Part shown: piece by piece, positions 1 to 8,968 of the stretch
Layout: every line of letters begins with the position of its first letter
How positions within the stretch are numbered: the stretch's first letter is position 1
Assembly: GCA_021521415.1 (NCBI GenBank)
Contig: JAIQDT010000841.1
Coordinates: 372,001-436,000 of the forward strand
Length of the DNA: 64,000 nt
Direction of reading: 5' to 3'
DNA from: Bidens hawaiensis
Lineage: Eukaryota > Streptophyta > Magnoliopsida > Asterales > Asteraceae
Notes under the pieces: generated by a model
The model's input: the letters and a program-made list of their open reading frames with translations, nothing else
Database searches by the model: none
Told to the model about the DNA's origin: nothing
Translations under genes and position numbers: made by a program

Positions 1-726
1 ACAGCTTCAACTCCAATGGACACCAAAGAAAAGATGATTGCTGATGAAAAGGGGGATCCTGTGGATGAACATGAATATAGAGCCAAAATTGGATCTCTGA
101 TGTACCTAACTGCTATAAGATCTAACATTATGTATGCTGTGTGTGTCTGTGCAAGATTCCAAGCAAGTCCAAAAGTCTCCCACATGAATGTTGTTAAAAG
201 AATATTCAGATATTTGAAGGGAAGACCAGACTTAGGGATTTGGTATCCAAAGAATCAATCTTTTGATCTAATTGCTTACACAGACAGTGACTATGATGGA
301 TACAACATGAGCAGGAAGTCAACTTCAGGTGGATGTCAATTTTTGGAAGAAAGGCTAGTGTCATGGCAATGCAAGAAGCAGACAACCGTCTCAATCTCAA
401 CTTCAGAAGCTGAATATATTGCTGCATCTGCCTGCTGTGCACAAGTTCTATGGATTCAGAAAGGTTTGAATTTTCCGAATACCCCTATTCTCATTGATAA
501 TATTGCTGCATATTTTACTGTAAAGAATCCAGTGCAACATTCAAAGACTAAACATATTGAAATCAGACATCACTTCATAAGATACTGTAGTGAAAAAGGT
601 TTGATTGAAATGCAAAGAGTTGATACAAGTGATAACTTAGCTGACCTATTCACCAAGCCACTTGACAAAACCAGATTCAACTTTCTTTTGAAAGCCCTGG
701 GGATGATCAACTCAGATGAGGTCTGA
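1..726 (+). CDS. pol: Copia pol, C-terminal end: RNase H domain of H1 (5' truncated by window edge)
   Basis: This is the last 241 codons of a Ty1/copia polyprotein, open from base 1 to the TGA at 724-726. RNase H degrades the RNA strand of the RNA/DNA hybrid during reverse transcription. Visible motifs are the RT-RNase H connection (GSLMYLTA, RRIF-like RYLKG), the RNase H stretch STSEAEYIAAS, KTKHIEIRHHFIR and the terminal LADLFTKPLDK. Compared with the homologous end of H2 (43620-44354), the segment after WIQ is about five codons shorter in frame (around position 453-465), which removes residues of the conserved NQQLDYG stretch. The remaining frame is open, but the loss may affect function. 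Identification as copia RNase H is firm; activity is doubtful. Confidence 0.9.
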   Translation, partial: TASTPMDTKEKMIADEKGDPVDEHEYRAKIGSLMYLTAIRSNIMYAVCVCARFQASPKVSHMNVVKRIFRYLKGRPDLGIWYPKNQSFDLIAYTDSDYDGYNMSRKSTSGGCQFLEERLVSWQCKKQTTVSISTSEAEYIAASACCAQVLWIQKGLNFPNTPILIDNIAAYFTVKNPVQHSKTKHIEIRHHFIRYCSEKGLIEMQRVDTSDNLADLFTKPLDKTRFNFLLKALGMINSDEV

Positions 727-1716
727 TTGAGGATGTGTGCTTAGTATGTGTCTCTATGTTCTAATTGACTATTCTTGATTGAGGTCACATACATTGAATG
801 TTGAATGAATATGTTACTTGCTTGATGTTAACTGTTTTGTACTAACTGATTATCTGTGCAATTTATGTGTCATTGATGCCAATGATTGACTATCAGTTAA
901 CTGTTTTGATATTATGATAAGTTGTTTGGATTGAGTAAACTGATTAAATGCTTATCTGATGTCATGAGTAATCACTTGATTATGATTGCTTGAATATGTG
1001 TGTTATCTGATCATCTTGATGTTATTAGGATAGGTTAGACTATGAATGTTAAGAATGTCTACTTGTTTTGACGATGTTAAGAATGATTAAGATTTGAATA
1101 TGTTACAATTGTTTTTGTCAAAATATGTCTTTATGTCAAAATATGTGTTTATGTCAAAATTAAAGCTTTCAAATGAATTTTTGCATAATCACAAATTTTG
1201 ATCAAAACATGAGCAAGTTGTTAATGGTGTAGAGATATGATAATACTATTCAGTTCAAGCTTTAAAGAAGCTTAAAAGGATTTTCAATGAGAAGTCTCAA
1301 GAGTTATTTTTGCTGAAAATTATGTCATTTGCTCAAGTTGGAAAGGCATATACTTGTATATGTTCGTCCTGTTATCTAGTTGCAGACAGATAGGATAACC
1401 ATCAACCTGGAAAACTGAAGACATTTGGGGCAATTTGTAACTTGTTTCCTATTCCTTCACTTAAAGTTATGTCAATAGCTCTGACTTTGAAAGGACATAC
1501 ATTCACAATGTATGTTTGGTCCTGTTGACCACTTGTGGTCAAACAGGATAGCCATTTACCTGCCAATTAAGAGACATTGGGGTGATTGAATATTAAACTG
1601 AATATAAATGGGAAATGATAGTAAATTGACTACTTAGCCAATCATATGGATTTATTAGGCTAAAAGGACTCTTAGTACAGTCATTAACATGTATGGTTGC
1701 TTTCTCTAGATATGTA
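727..1716 (+). other. Post-pol spacer of H1, first part (non-coding)
   Basis: There is no credible ORF. The stretch is AT-rich with many TGATTA/TTGAATATG-like words. From about 1320 it contains blocks that recur after pol in F (63500-63990), including the words ATACTTGTATATGTT, TTTGGTCCTGTT and GATAGCCATTTACCTG. The last 100 bases match H2 near 44930-45010 (AATCATATG, TTAGGCTAAAA, TGTATGGTTG). Element A interrupts this conserved block at 1716; it resumes at 10603. Confidence 0.7.
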
Positions 1717-1806
1717 TGTTGGTACATAAATGTCAGTAGTTCATAGTCTAGCGTTTGTAATCGAGTCTGTAATGTAATTATGTTTTAGTTTATGATTTTG
1801 TATGTA

Positions 1807-1933
1807 AGCGAAGTTGTCAACAAGTTCGCTTAGGCGAACTTGTTGAACAAGCGAAGTTGTTGACAAGTTCGCCTAGGCGAACTTGTTCAACGAGCGAAGT
1901 TACAGACAACTTCGCCTGAGGCGAAGTTGTCGT
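1807..1933. repeat. GCGAAGTT inverted-repeat array in the LTR of A
   Basis: At least seven copies of GCGAA(G/C)TTGT or its reverse complement are arranged as near-perfect palindromes, for example GCGAAGTTGT..ACAAGTTCGC and AGGCGAACTTG..AAGTTCGCCT. The same octamer family recurs in the leader (2388-2625) and in the post-pol spacer (6470-6530 and 6940-7215), but not in the gag or accessory coding regions. It lies just upstream of the LTR TATA box. Confidence 0.85.
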
Positions 1934-2060
1934 GTATTTATGTAACCTACGGGTTTACGGGTTGATAAGTTGGTCAGTGAGTGTTTTGTTTAATCACGTG
2001 TATTTCAGCAAGTCGGTAGACGAGAGATCGAGTCTGTAATAGACGTGTTACAGGTTATAT

Positions 2061-2067
2061 TATATAA
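2061..2067 (+). promoter_or_regulatory. Probable TATA box of A LTR
   Basis: TATATAA lies in an otherwise mixed-composition stretch about 120 bp before the LTR end, as expected for a plant LTR promoter. The assignment is by sequence and position only. Confidence 0.5.
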
Positions 2068-2189
2068 CGTGTTCGTTTGTATCGTGTGTGATTGTCTTAC
2101 GTATTCTACGCTCGTAACTACCTACGCAGGGATTCCGCACCTGCGTATATAGCGATATCCCGTGTAAGATCCGTCCGGGAACCTACAAT

Positions 2190-2201
2190 TGGTATCAGAG
2201 C
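2190..2201 (+). other. Primer-binding site of A
   Basis: TGGTATCAGAGC, two bases after the 5' LTR, is complementary to the 3' end of plant initiator-methionine tRNA. It primes minus-strand DNA synthesis. Confidence 0.95.
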
Positions 2202-2690
2202 TTAGGCTCGATTGTGTGGTTTGGGATTTCATGCGGGTGTAGAAAACGTCTCGTTTGACCTATTCGCGGGACGCGTTTTCGTTGATATTGTGTTATACTC
2301 ACCTTATACAGTCATATTCAAGCCGTTACACCGACCGGAAACTGCTAAATCGTCGAAAACAGATCTGAATATTTTCAGTGTTCTTCGGGCGAAGTTGTTG
2401 TTCTTCAGGCGAAGTTGCCGTCACTGGAAGTAGGGTTTCGGCGAAGATATAAAGCTAAGCGAAGTTATCCACAACTTCGCCTACCTCATAAGTTCGCCTA
2501 AGCGAAGTTATCCTCAACTTCGCTTACTTCCTAAGCGAAGTTATTCTCACTTCGCCAAGTCACGCGAATTTAAGGATTTTCCAGCGAAGTTAACACTTAA
2601 GCGAAGTTATCCTTAACTTCGCCTATAGTACTGTTTAAAAAAAAAAAAAAAAAATTTTGTTTGTTTCAGGTTTTTCGTGTTTTCGAGAAG
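2202..2690 (+). other. 5' leader of A with hairpin repeats and A-run
   Basis: Untranslated leader between PBS and gag. From about 2388 to 2625 it has about seven GCGAAGTT units, several forming hairpins with a 2-4 base loop such as GCGAAGTTATCC..AACTTCGC. An uninterrupted run of 18 A lies at 2637-2654. Just before gag there is an acceptor-like TTTGTTTCAG (2659-2668). The small ORF at 2212-2433 has no recognisable content. Confidence 0.75.
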
Positions 2691-5321
2691 ATGTCGTCAA
2701 TTAACATCTCAGAGTTAGTCAAAATGGAAGTTGAAGCGGGGTTGGCTACTAAGGCCCCAAGGTTGATCAAAGGAACCGACTTTGTAGCTTGGAAGGATAG
2801 GTTCATTCAGTATATTAAATACCAGGATGCAAAGATGTGGGTGTGCATCCAGGATGGATATATTCCACCAACAATGGAATACGAAGGTCGGGATGTGATA
2901 AAGAAGTACAGCAAGATGGAGGAAGAAGAGAAGAAGATGTACGAGGCCGAGAGCAAGGCCCATGCTGCAATTACTATGGCTCTTCCTCAAGAGATTCTCC
3001 ATACATTCCGGAAGTACACTTCTGCACGAGAGCTTTGGGATGCTCTTGAGAATAGATTCGAAGGGAACGTGGGTATTCGTGCCTCGAAGATTAAGCTGTT
3101 AAAGACTCAGTTCTCTGTCTTCAAGTATTTGAAGAACGAATCACTCGATGATATTATCACTCGATATTATCATCTAATGACAGAGCTGAACAACTATTCT
3201 ATTGCTTACAGAGAGGAGGAAATAGTTGAGAAGCTTCTCGATGCTCTCCCACCAAAGTGGGAAATGTACACTGTTTTAATGAGGGAAGACAAAGACTTTC
3301 CTAATTACGACTTGGAGACAGCAGTAAACAAGCTCAGAACCTTTGAGCTTAATATGGTTCGTAAACAAATACCAACGGATCAGGTTCAAGACCCTGGTAT
3401 GTATGGTGCCAAAGTTAACTCAGGCTCAAGTTCGAAGTCTGAATCTGCTGCTTACTACTCCAAAGGAGAGTCTGGATCTAACTCTTCTCATGAAGGAAAT
3501 GTGTCAGTAAACATGAACGGTGATGTTTGCTTTGTTGCTGGAGGATCAAGTGCTTCGAAACCTCAAGCATCCAAAAGTAGTTACTCTCCCAGTGCTTCAA
3601 GCAATAACTACACTAAGATGCCAATGAGTGTCAAATCTGCTGAAGAGCAGTTTGCACTCTATGCATCTTTTATTGCTTCTTACGAGAACTACATACAAGG
3701 GAAGATTGTGGACCCTGCTGTTTTGGAAGAAGACTATGACCAGATCGATCCTGATGATCTGGAGGAGATGGATCTGCAGTGGCAGATGGCGATGATAGTC
3801 AGAAGAGTGAAGCGTTTCATGAAGAAGACTGGCAGAAAGTTCGTAGGTGGAAAGCCAGGATTTGATAAGTCAAGGGTGATGTGTTACAATTGTCAACGAA
3901 ATGGACACTTTGCAAAGGAGTGCACTAATGCACGGGTAGAACGTAGTCAGGGGAGGACTACACAGCAAAGTGGAAATAACAATGGGGATAATGCCATGAT
4001 GTCTGATGCTGGTGAATACAACTGGAACATGTTCTCTGGAGAACTCTTTGAGCAGGCACACATGGCGAAGGTTGCAGCTGAAGAATGTATGAAAGCTGCT
4101 GAAAATGAAAAAGCTTTCATGGCTAATGATCAGAACTCCGAGGTATGTGCTAAACCTATCTGTACTAAATGTGAGCACTTGTCTGAACAACTTGCTACAA
4201 TTACTGATCAGTATGTTAAGTTGGATGCCGAATTTAAAACCTTGAAAGAAGATCATCACTTCACAAAAACAAGAGAAAATAATTATAAAATAAAAATTAA
4301 AGCTTGTGAAAAAGACGTTAAAAGTTTAAAAACAAAATTAGCTGAGAAAATTGATGTGATCGATCTAAGCTACGAGGTTTTAGAAGAGAAAACCAAGTTA
4401 ATCGCTGAGAAAGAAAAACAGATTGCTGATCACCAGGTAAAAGTGGTGGAACTAAATAGGAAACTGGAGCAATTCCAGAATTCCTCTGCTATTCTTGATC
4501 ACCTCGTTAGTGATCAAGGTTCCTCACCTAAGAGGGGAGGAATTGGTTACCATGAGGTTCCACCACCTTATAACCATAATTATACTTTCAATCCTAGTGT
4601 TCATGAATCTGTTAATTTTGTAGCTGATCAGACAGGTCCTGCTAAGGAAACTGGTAAAGTACCGGAAGTTAGTAAAGGCGAAACAAGTTCGCCTGTCTCA
4701 AAAGTTAAAATTTCTATTTCAAGTCCAGTCTCATCTGATTCGGATAAGTCATCCGAGTCGGGTAAGACAAAAGAGAAGGAAGTATTACCCACAAGTGGAG
4801 AAAAGGTTAAATCAACTAAAAGTAGTACTCCACTCAACCCATATGTCCCACCTTATGTGAAATGTACGGTTGGTAATACTGCCTCCACATCTAAAACATC
4901 TGCTGAAAAGAAAGCTGAATATAGGTGTTGTTTTAGATGTAATCAAATAGGGCACCTTGTTGCTGATTGCCCTCTGAAGCAGCGTTTCAGAGAGGTGAGG
5001 CCCTCGAAAACTGAGACTAAGGTTTTTGGTAATCGTTTAAATGTTAAAAATGAAAACCATTCAAATTTGAGAGCTAATACAGGTTTTCAAAGAAACACAT
5101 CTCGTTTTTACACTACTAATAACCAAACCAAATGCTATAATTCTTTTGATTCTCTTAATGTACGTCGGTTTGGTTGGCCTCACTATCAGTCTCCAAGGAG
5201 GTATCCTGTTAGGACTCGTGGAAAATTTTCTAATGCTAACTTTGGTCAGCCAAGGTGTGTGAGTTCTGTTAAGAAGGTTAATCGACCCAAGACCAAGAGG
5301 TCTTGGGTCCCCAAATTTTAA
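2691..5321 (+). CDS. gag: Gag polyprotein of A (two zinc knuckles, coiled coil)
   Basis: Gag forms the virus-like particle and binds element RNA. The chosen ATG (2691) gives MSSINISELV and an 876-residue protein; the frame is open slightly upstream but the N-terminus then runs into leader sequence. The copia gag core is visible (residues about 20-240: FVAWKDRFIQYIKYQ, ELWDALENRFEG). A first CCHC knuckle, CYNCQRNGHFAKEC, is near residue 397. Residues about 510-610 are Lys/Glu-rich and predicted coiled coil by eye. A Ser/Pro-rich linker follows, with a second CCHC, CFRCNQIGHLVADC, near residue 746. The unusual length and two distant knuckles are typical of SIRE-like elements. It is intact, ends with two in-frame stops (TAATAA, 5319-5324), and the protease follows in the same frame. 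Confidence 0.93.
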   Translation: MSSINISELVKMEVEAGLATKAPRLIKGTDFVAWKDRFIQYIKYQDAKMWVCIQDGYIPPTMEYEGRDVIKKYSKMEEEEKKMYEAESKAHAAITMALPQEILHTFRKYTSARELWDALENRFEGNVGIRASKIKLLKTQFSVFKYLKNESLDDIITRYYHLMTELNNYSIAYREEEIVEKLLDALPPKWEMYTVLMREDKDFPNYDLETAVNKLRTFELNMVRKQIPTDQVQDPGMYGAKVNSGSSSKSESAAYYSKGESGSNSSHEGNVSVNMNGDVCFVAGGSSASKPQASKSSYSPSASSNNYTKMPMSVKSAEEQFALYASFIASYENYIQGKIVDPAVLEEDYDQIDPDDLEEMDLQWQMAMIVRRVKRFMKKTGRKFVGGKPGFDKSRVMCYNCQRNGHFAKECTNARVERSQGRTTQQSGNNNGDNAMMSDAGEYNWNMFSGELFEQAHMAKVAAEECMKAAENEKAFMANDQNSEVCAKPICTKCEHLSEQLATITDQYVKLDAEFKTLKEDHHFTKTRENNYKIKIKACEKDVKSLKTKLAEKIDVIDLSYEVLEEKTKLIAEKEKQIADHQVKVVELNRKLEQFQNSSAILDHLVSDQGSSPKRGGIGYHEVPPPYNHNYTFNPSVHESVNFVADQTGPAKETGKVPEVSKGETSSPVSKVKISISSPVSSDSDKSSESGKTKEKEVLPTSGEKVKSTKSSTPLNPYVPPYVKCTVGNTASTSKTSAEKKAEYRCCFRCNQIGHLVADCPLKQRFREVRPSKTETKVFGNRLNVKNENHSNLRANTGFQRNTSRFYTTNNQTKCYNSFDSLNVRRFGWPHYQSPRRYPVRTRGKFSNANFGQPRCVSSVKKVNRPKTKRSWVPKF

Positions 5322-5324
5322 TAA

Positions 5325-5966
5325 TCTCTTTTGTTTGTGCAGGAACAGTTGAACAGGGCTTCCAATAATCTTTGGGTTGTGGACAGCGGCTGTTCCCGGC
5401 ACATGACTGGTAACAAGGATTTGTTACAAGATTTAAAACCTGTTCAAGGAGCAAGAGTCAGTTTTGCCGGTGAGAGTGGTGGCAAAATAACTGGAAGGGG
5501 TACGGTAACTAATGGGAAGATGACGTTAGAAAATGTGAACTTTGTTGAAGAACTGAAGCACAATCTGCTGAGTGTGTCGCAGATTTGTGATAAAGATTAT
5601 ACCGTACACTTCACGAAGACTGATGCTATTGTGTTGAAGCCTGGTTTTCAAATACCAGAGGAGTGGATAGTAATGAAGGCTCCACGTGATCGAAATACGT
5701 ATATGATGGATTTAAGTTCAACTGAAATGTCAACGGAAGAATCGTGCCTGTTGACGAAAGCAAGCGAATCGGAATCTGAACTGTGGCACAGGAGAATGGG
5801 GCACATTCATCTTCGGAAGATGAACCATATTGTCAGACATGGGCTTGTGTTGGGTGTTCCCTTAAAAAGTTTCAATTTTGAAGACAAATGTCTTGCGTGC
5901 AAAAAGGGAAAGCAGCACAAGAAGTCCCATCTCACCAAGAAAGTAAACTCAATCATGGAAGAATGA
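5325..5966 (+). CDS. pol: Truncated pol of A: protease and integrase zinc-finger region only
   Basis: This frame continues from gag after the double stop, with no obvious ATG. A splice-acceptor-like TTTGTTTGTGCAG|GAACAG sits at the junction, so a spliced or recoded product is possible. The aspartic protease motif is WVVDSGCSRHMT, and cleavage of Gag-Pol would be its role. The GAG-pre-integrase/zinc-finger region follows: WHRRMGH (near 5780) and CLACKKGK (near 5890). The frame stops at 5964-5966, shortly after KKSHLTKKV. Within about 40 bases the sequence becomes homologous to the post-pol spacer of H1 and H2. Integrase core, reverse transcriptase and RNase H are therefore absent by internal deletion. 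Confidence 0.85.
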   Translation, partial: SLLFVQEQLNRASNNLWVVDSGCSRHMTGNKDLLQDLKPVQGARVSFAGESGGKITGRGTVTNGKMTLENVNFVEELKHNLLSVSQICDKDYTVHFTKTDAIVLKPGFQIPEEWIVMKAPRDRNTYMMDLSSTEMSTEESCLLTKASESESELWHRRMGHIHLRKMNHIVRHGLVLGVPLKSFNFEDKCLACKKGKQHKKSHLTKKVNSIMEE

Positions 5967-6541
5967 GTACGGGAAGCAGTCAAAGAATACTTACAAGTTA
6001 ATCAGACACTATGGGTCGAAGTCAATTCGGGGTGACTTGGGGAAAACCAAATACGCTTTGAGAATAGATAGGAGGCATCAATATTTCTGAGTTGTTGCCC
6101 ACTTAAATATTGAGGCTTAATCGAACCTAACTCGTATCACAGAAACGATGAAAACCACTTTAAGTTATACCTGCTTACAACCTGTCTCTATATGTCATAA
6201 TACAGCTAAACACGGATCTATGTGACAGTCACGTAGTTAGTATGATTCCTGTTCGGATCTTTTCTAAAACGTAGCAGTCCCTATCGAGACTGAAATTTGA
6301 TCCCTTATACTTTAAATTTATTACGTTTTTGTACTCAGATAGCTTTATGATTTTTTATCTGGTTACTTAGAATTGATCATGTCGTTTATTTCTTAAAGGA
6401 TAGTTTTTAACTTAATTGACAACTGTTAAAATCTTAAGGGTTAAATTTTGAAATTTTAGGCGATGTTGTTGAACGGGCGAAGTTGTGAATAACTTCGCCT
6501 AGGCGAAGTTATCCGTAACTTCGCCTGTATATCAGAGCCTC

Positions 6542-6548
6542 TATATAA
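6542..6548 (+). promoter_or_regulatory. Probable internal TATA box for accessory ORFs of A
   Basis: TATATAA lies in CTATATAAAGG, about 730 bp upstream of the accessory ATG and a few bases after a hairpin pair. H1 (12583) and H2 (46832) have TATA boxes in the same relative position, which supports a real internal promoter. Confidence 0.55.
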
Positions 6549-6939
6549 AGGATTTTAAGGGTTGAAACTGTTCATCAGAAATCCGGCGAACTTATCCGAA
6601 ATTTCCGGCGAAGATATATAGTTTTCCGGCGAACTTGATTTGTTTCCGTTTCGATCCTTTTTCTCAGTTTCATTCTTAGATTCAAGGTGTGTGTTATCGA
6701 TTAACCGTATATCCAAAGACAGTGGTGCTTTTCATAGGTCGTTTTGAACGGTTTCGTGACCTCGGTCCGGTGACCTTTCAAAACCGAGTTTTACAAGCTT
6801 GTGTTACGTGTTCATGGACGATATTTTCATCTAAACATCAGTAATAAAATGTGTTAGAGTCTCCTGGATCGTCAAACTTTGCACGAATCATCGGATTCCG
6901 GCTGTTAGAATCTTAACAGTCGCCGATTCAGTTCAGGCG

Positions 6940-7215
6940 AAGTTAGGGTTTCGGCGAAGTTATCCTCAACTTCGCCTGACGATTAATTTCGCCTGAGGCG
7001 AAGTTATCCACAACTTCGCCTAAGGCTTAATTTCGCCTAACCCTTATCTTCGCCTGAGGCGATGTTGTGAAGAGGCGAAGTTAACCCTAACTTCGCCCAG
7101 AACATTTTACTTAAAATTAATTAGACGAACTTAAAGATGCAGCGAAGTTGTTCCCAACTTCACCTCACCTTTAACTTCGCCTATACAGGTTTGATCACAA
7201 CTTCGCTTCTGGTAA
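6940..7215. repeat. GCGAAGTT inverted-repeat array in accessory leader of A
   Basis: About ten octamer units in both orientations, including AGGCGAAGTTATCC..AACTTCGCCT-type palindromes. The earlier cluster at 6470-6530 has four more. They lie in the stretch between the possible donor and the acceptor at 7271, so they would be intronic in a spliced accessory mRNA. Confidence 0.82.
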
Positions 7216-7273
7216 TCAAGCGAACTTGTGTATAACTTTAATGTTTATCTAACTTGTTTCGTTTATTGCAGAT

Positions 7274-8968
7274 ATGGCTGCTGTTGGAGGTGCAGGTGAT
7301 GACGGTGATGATCAAAGACAATTCTTTCCAGCCCATAACCAGTTCATAACACTTGACCCAGATGCAAAGGGCGTGGAGGATTATAGGGAGATAATTACTT
7401 TTCTCCTGCGCTCAAGGATTTATCATGCAATAACGACTACCCTGCCTATTTCGCTGCCGAATATTGAAGACTTTTGGCAGACGGTAGAGTACGATTGCCG
7501 GGTTGAGCCCCCGGTTATGCGAGCCACCGTTAACGGTCAAGTCGTTCAGTTTTCTTCTGAACATATACGGGTGGCGTTGCAGTTTGGTGAAGAAACGAGG
7601 GATGACCCAACGGAGTTTGTTGCGCCATTCCGTGATGGGGCGTTCCTCAGGATGGGATATTCGGGTCTCTTAGGAGACACTCAACGGAGGAAGGGGTTCC
7701 TCTTAGATCAGTGGCGCTTCCTTATGCACGTCATGATCGTATGTATGTCAGGACGGAAGGCAGGCACTGATGGAATGGGTGCGACAATGCAGTCTGCTAT
7801 GACTGCATTGACTTATAATAAAAGATATTCGTTCAGCCAGATGATCTTTTACGAGATCGACAGGCAACGAAGGGCTGTGGCGCGTGAGCGGTTTACAATG
7901 TATCCTAGATTCTTACAGATGATTTTCAATCATGTGGCTCCGACGCTGCCTCAACGACGCCCTATACGATACGTGGAAAGTGTGACAAAACGTATCTTTG
8001 CACAGTGTCGCACTTCCAGCGCACGTAGCAAGCCTGAGCTGCGTCCCAGGCATACTCCGCTCTTTGGGTATCTTATAAACCTGGAGTATGTGCCTGCGGC
8101 AGGGGACGAGTTCAGAGACCCAAGACCACAACAGGCGGCAGCACCCCAGGCTGTATTAGCTGCGCCTGCTGTATCTGCTGCTGTGTCAGCTGCTGAGGTT
8201 GATCTTGACGCCATGTTCGGCGGGCAAGGAATGTTTGATATGGACCGAGTTGATCCTCAAGAGAATATTCAAGTCTCGGGTCCACAGGCTGACTTTGATG
8301 ATGTGATGGAAGAGGCAAGACGGATGATGGTAACGCATGAGAGAACGGTTGGGAAACAGAAGAGAATTGTTGACGATGACGACGAGGACGATGATGAAGA
8401 AGAAGCTGTGCAGCTGGTAAGAAAGCGTTCACGTAGGGAAACGACAAGTATGGGTGTAGGAGCTGGAGAAACTTCACGGTTGGTACGTTTTGCTCCACCT
8501 GCCTTGTCTGGTATGTCCTTTGTTCCTACCTCTGTGCAGGTATCGAGTACAAGCGCTACGGTTGTTCCTGTAGTGGCTACATCATCGGCTGACATTCCAC
8601 CGATCACAGCCGTCCAGACGTCGTCTCCAGAAATTGTGTCTCTACCACCTCAAACGCGTACTCCACCGGTGGTAGTAGCACGATTTGTCGAGTCTACGGT
8701 CACCACTTCTGCAGGGTTATCGGGTACGGTACCACCTACGGACACGCCCAGTTCTGACTCGGAACGGATAGCTTCACTAGAGCGGATTGTAGCTGAGCAG
8801 TCAAAGACTATTCAAAGCCTAGTGGAAGCAAATCAACTGCAGGCATCCCTCCTGGCTGAGCACGGGAAAATAATAGATGCCTTGAAGGTGTTCTTGGCAT
8901 CTCAGGGGGCGCTGAGCTGTAGAGGAGATGAGTTGAGGACCAACGCCGAACAACGATCAAGACGATGA
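7274..8968 (+). CDS. Accessory protein of A, first ORF (SIRE-type post-pol ORF)
   Basis: A 564-residue intact ORF. The ATG at 7274 follows an acceptor-like TTGCAG|AT. Residues about 30-250 form a globular region (FWQTVEYDC, FSSEHIRVALQFG, LMHVMIVCMSG, SFSQMIFYEIDR) homologous to the accessory ORFs of H1 and H2. Its layout resembles the plant-wide 'putative plant transposon protein' domain (Pfam PF20167 from memory), which I could not test. A linker with an acidic run (about 370-382), a basic RKRSRR nuclear-signal-like stretch (about 384) and Ser/Thr/Pro-rich sequence follows, then a coiled coil (about 496-545, SLERIVAEQSKTIQSLVEAN). There is no signal peptide or membrane segment, so the usual 'envelope-like' label for this position does not fit. 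Function is unknown; nuclear binding is inferred. Confidence 0.8.
   Translation: MAAVGGAGDDGDDQRQFFPAHNQFITLDPDAKGVEDYREIITFLLRSRIYHAITTTLPISLPNIEDFWQTVEYDCRVEPPVMRATVNGQVVQFSSEHIRVALQFGEETRDDPTEFVAPFRDGAFLRMGYSGLLGDTQRRKGFLLDQWRFLMHVMIVCMSGRKAGTDGMGATMQSAMTALTYNKRYSFSQMIFYEIDRQRRAVARERFTMYPRFLQMIFNHVAPTLPQRRPIRYVESVTKRIFAQCRTSSARSKPELRPRHTPLFGYLINLEYVPAAGDEFRDPRPQQAAAPQAVLAAPAVSAAVSAAEVDLDAMFGGQGMFDMDRVDPQENIQVSGPQADFDDVMEEARRMMVTHERTVGKQKRIVDDDDEDDDEEEAVQLVRKRSRRETTSMGVGAGETSRLVRFAPPALSGMSFVPTSVQVSSTSATVVPVVATSSADIPPITAVQTSSPEIVSLPPQTRTPPVVVARFVESTVTTSAGLSGTVPPTDTPSSDSERIASLERIVAEQSKTIQSLVEANQLQASLLAEHGKIIDALKVFLASQGALSCRGDELRTNAEQRSRR

Larger units (their letters stand above)
1717..2187 (+). 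repeat. 5' LTR of A
   Basis: Begins TGTTGGTACATAAATG and ends CCTACA. It carries an array of GCGAAGTT/AACTTCGC-type inverted repeats at about 1807-1933 and a TATA-like TATATAA at 2061-2067, about 130 bp downstream of the array. The copy at 10133-10602 is identical except for a one-base loss in the first repeat (AGTTCGCTT versus AGTTGCTT). Confidence 0.95.
5967..7273 (+). other. Spacer of A: conserved block, hairpin array, internal TATA box and leader of accessory ORF
   Basis: About 6005-6310 aligns by eye with H1 11079-11400 and H2 45475-45790 (shared words include GGGTGA(C/T)(C/T)TGG, AAAGCCAAATA-like, CATAAT(A), TGAAATTTGATC). Then come GCGAAGTT hairpins (6470-6530), a TATA box at 6542, a donor-like TTCAAG|GTGTGTG (6687), a larger hairpin array (6940-7215) and an acceptor-like TTTATTGCAG directly before AT-ATG. 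No ORF is credible here. The layout looks like an internal promoter with an intron-bearing leader. Confidence 0.7.

Noticed and set aside
2190..2201. Possible tRNA fragment
   Set aside because: Only the 12-base complement of the initiator tRNA 3' end is present, at the position expected of a PBS; there is no tRNA gene.
7913..8607. Several minus-strand ORFs opposite the accessory ORF of A
   Set aside because: They mirror biased coding sequence (acidic and Ser/Thr codons) and lack family features; no minus-strand promoter context.
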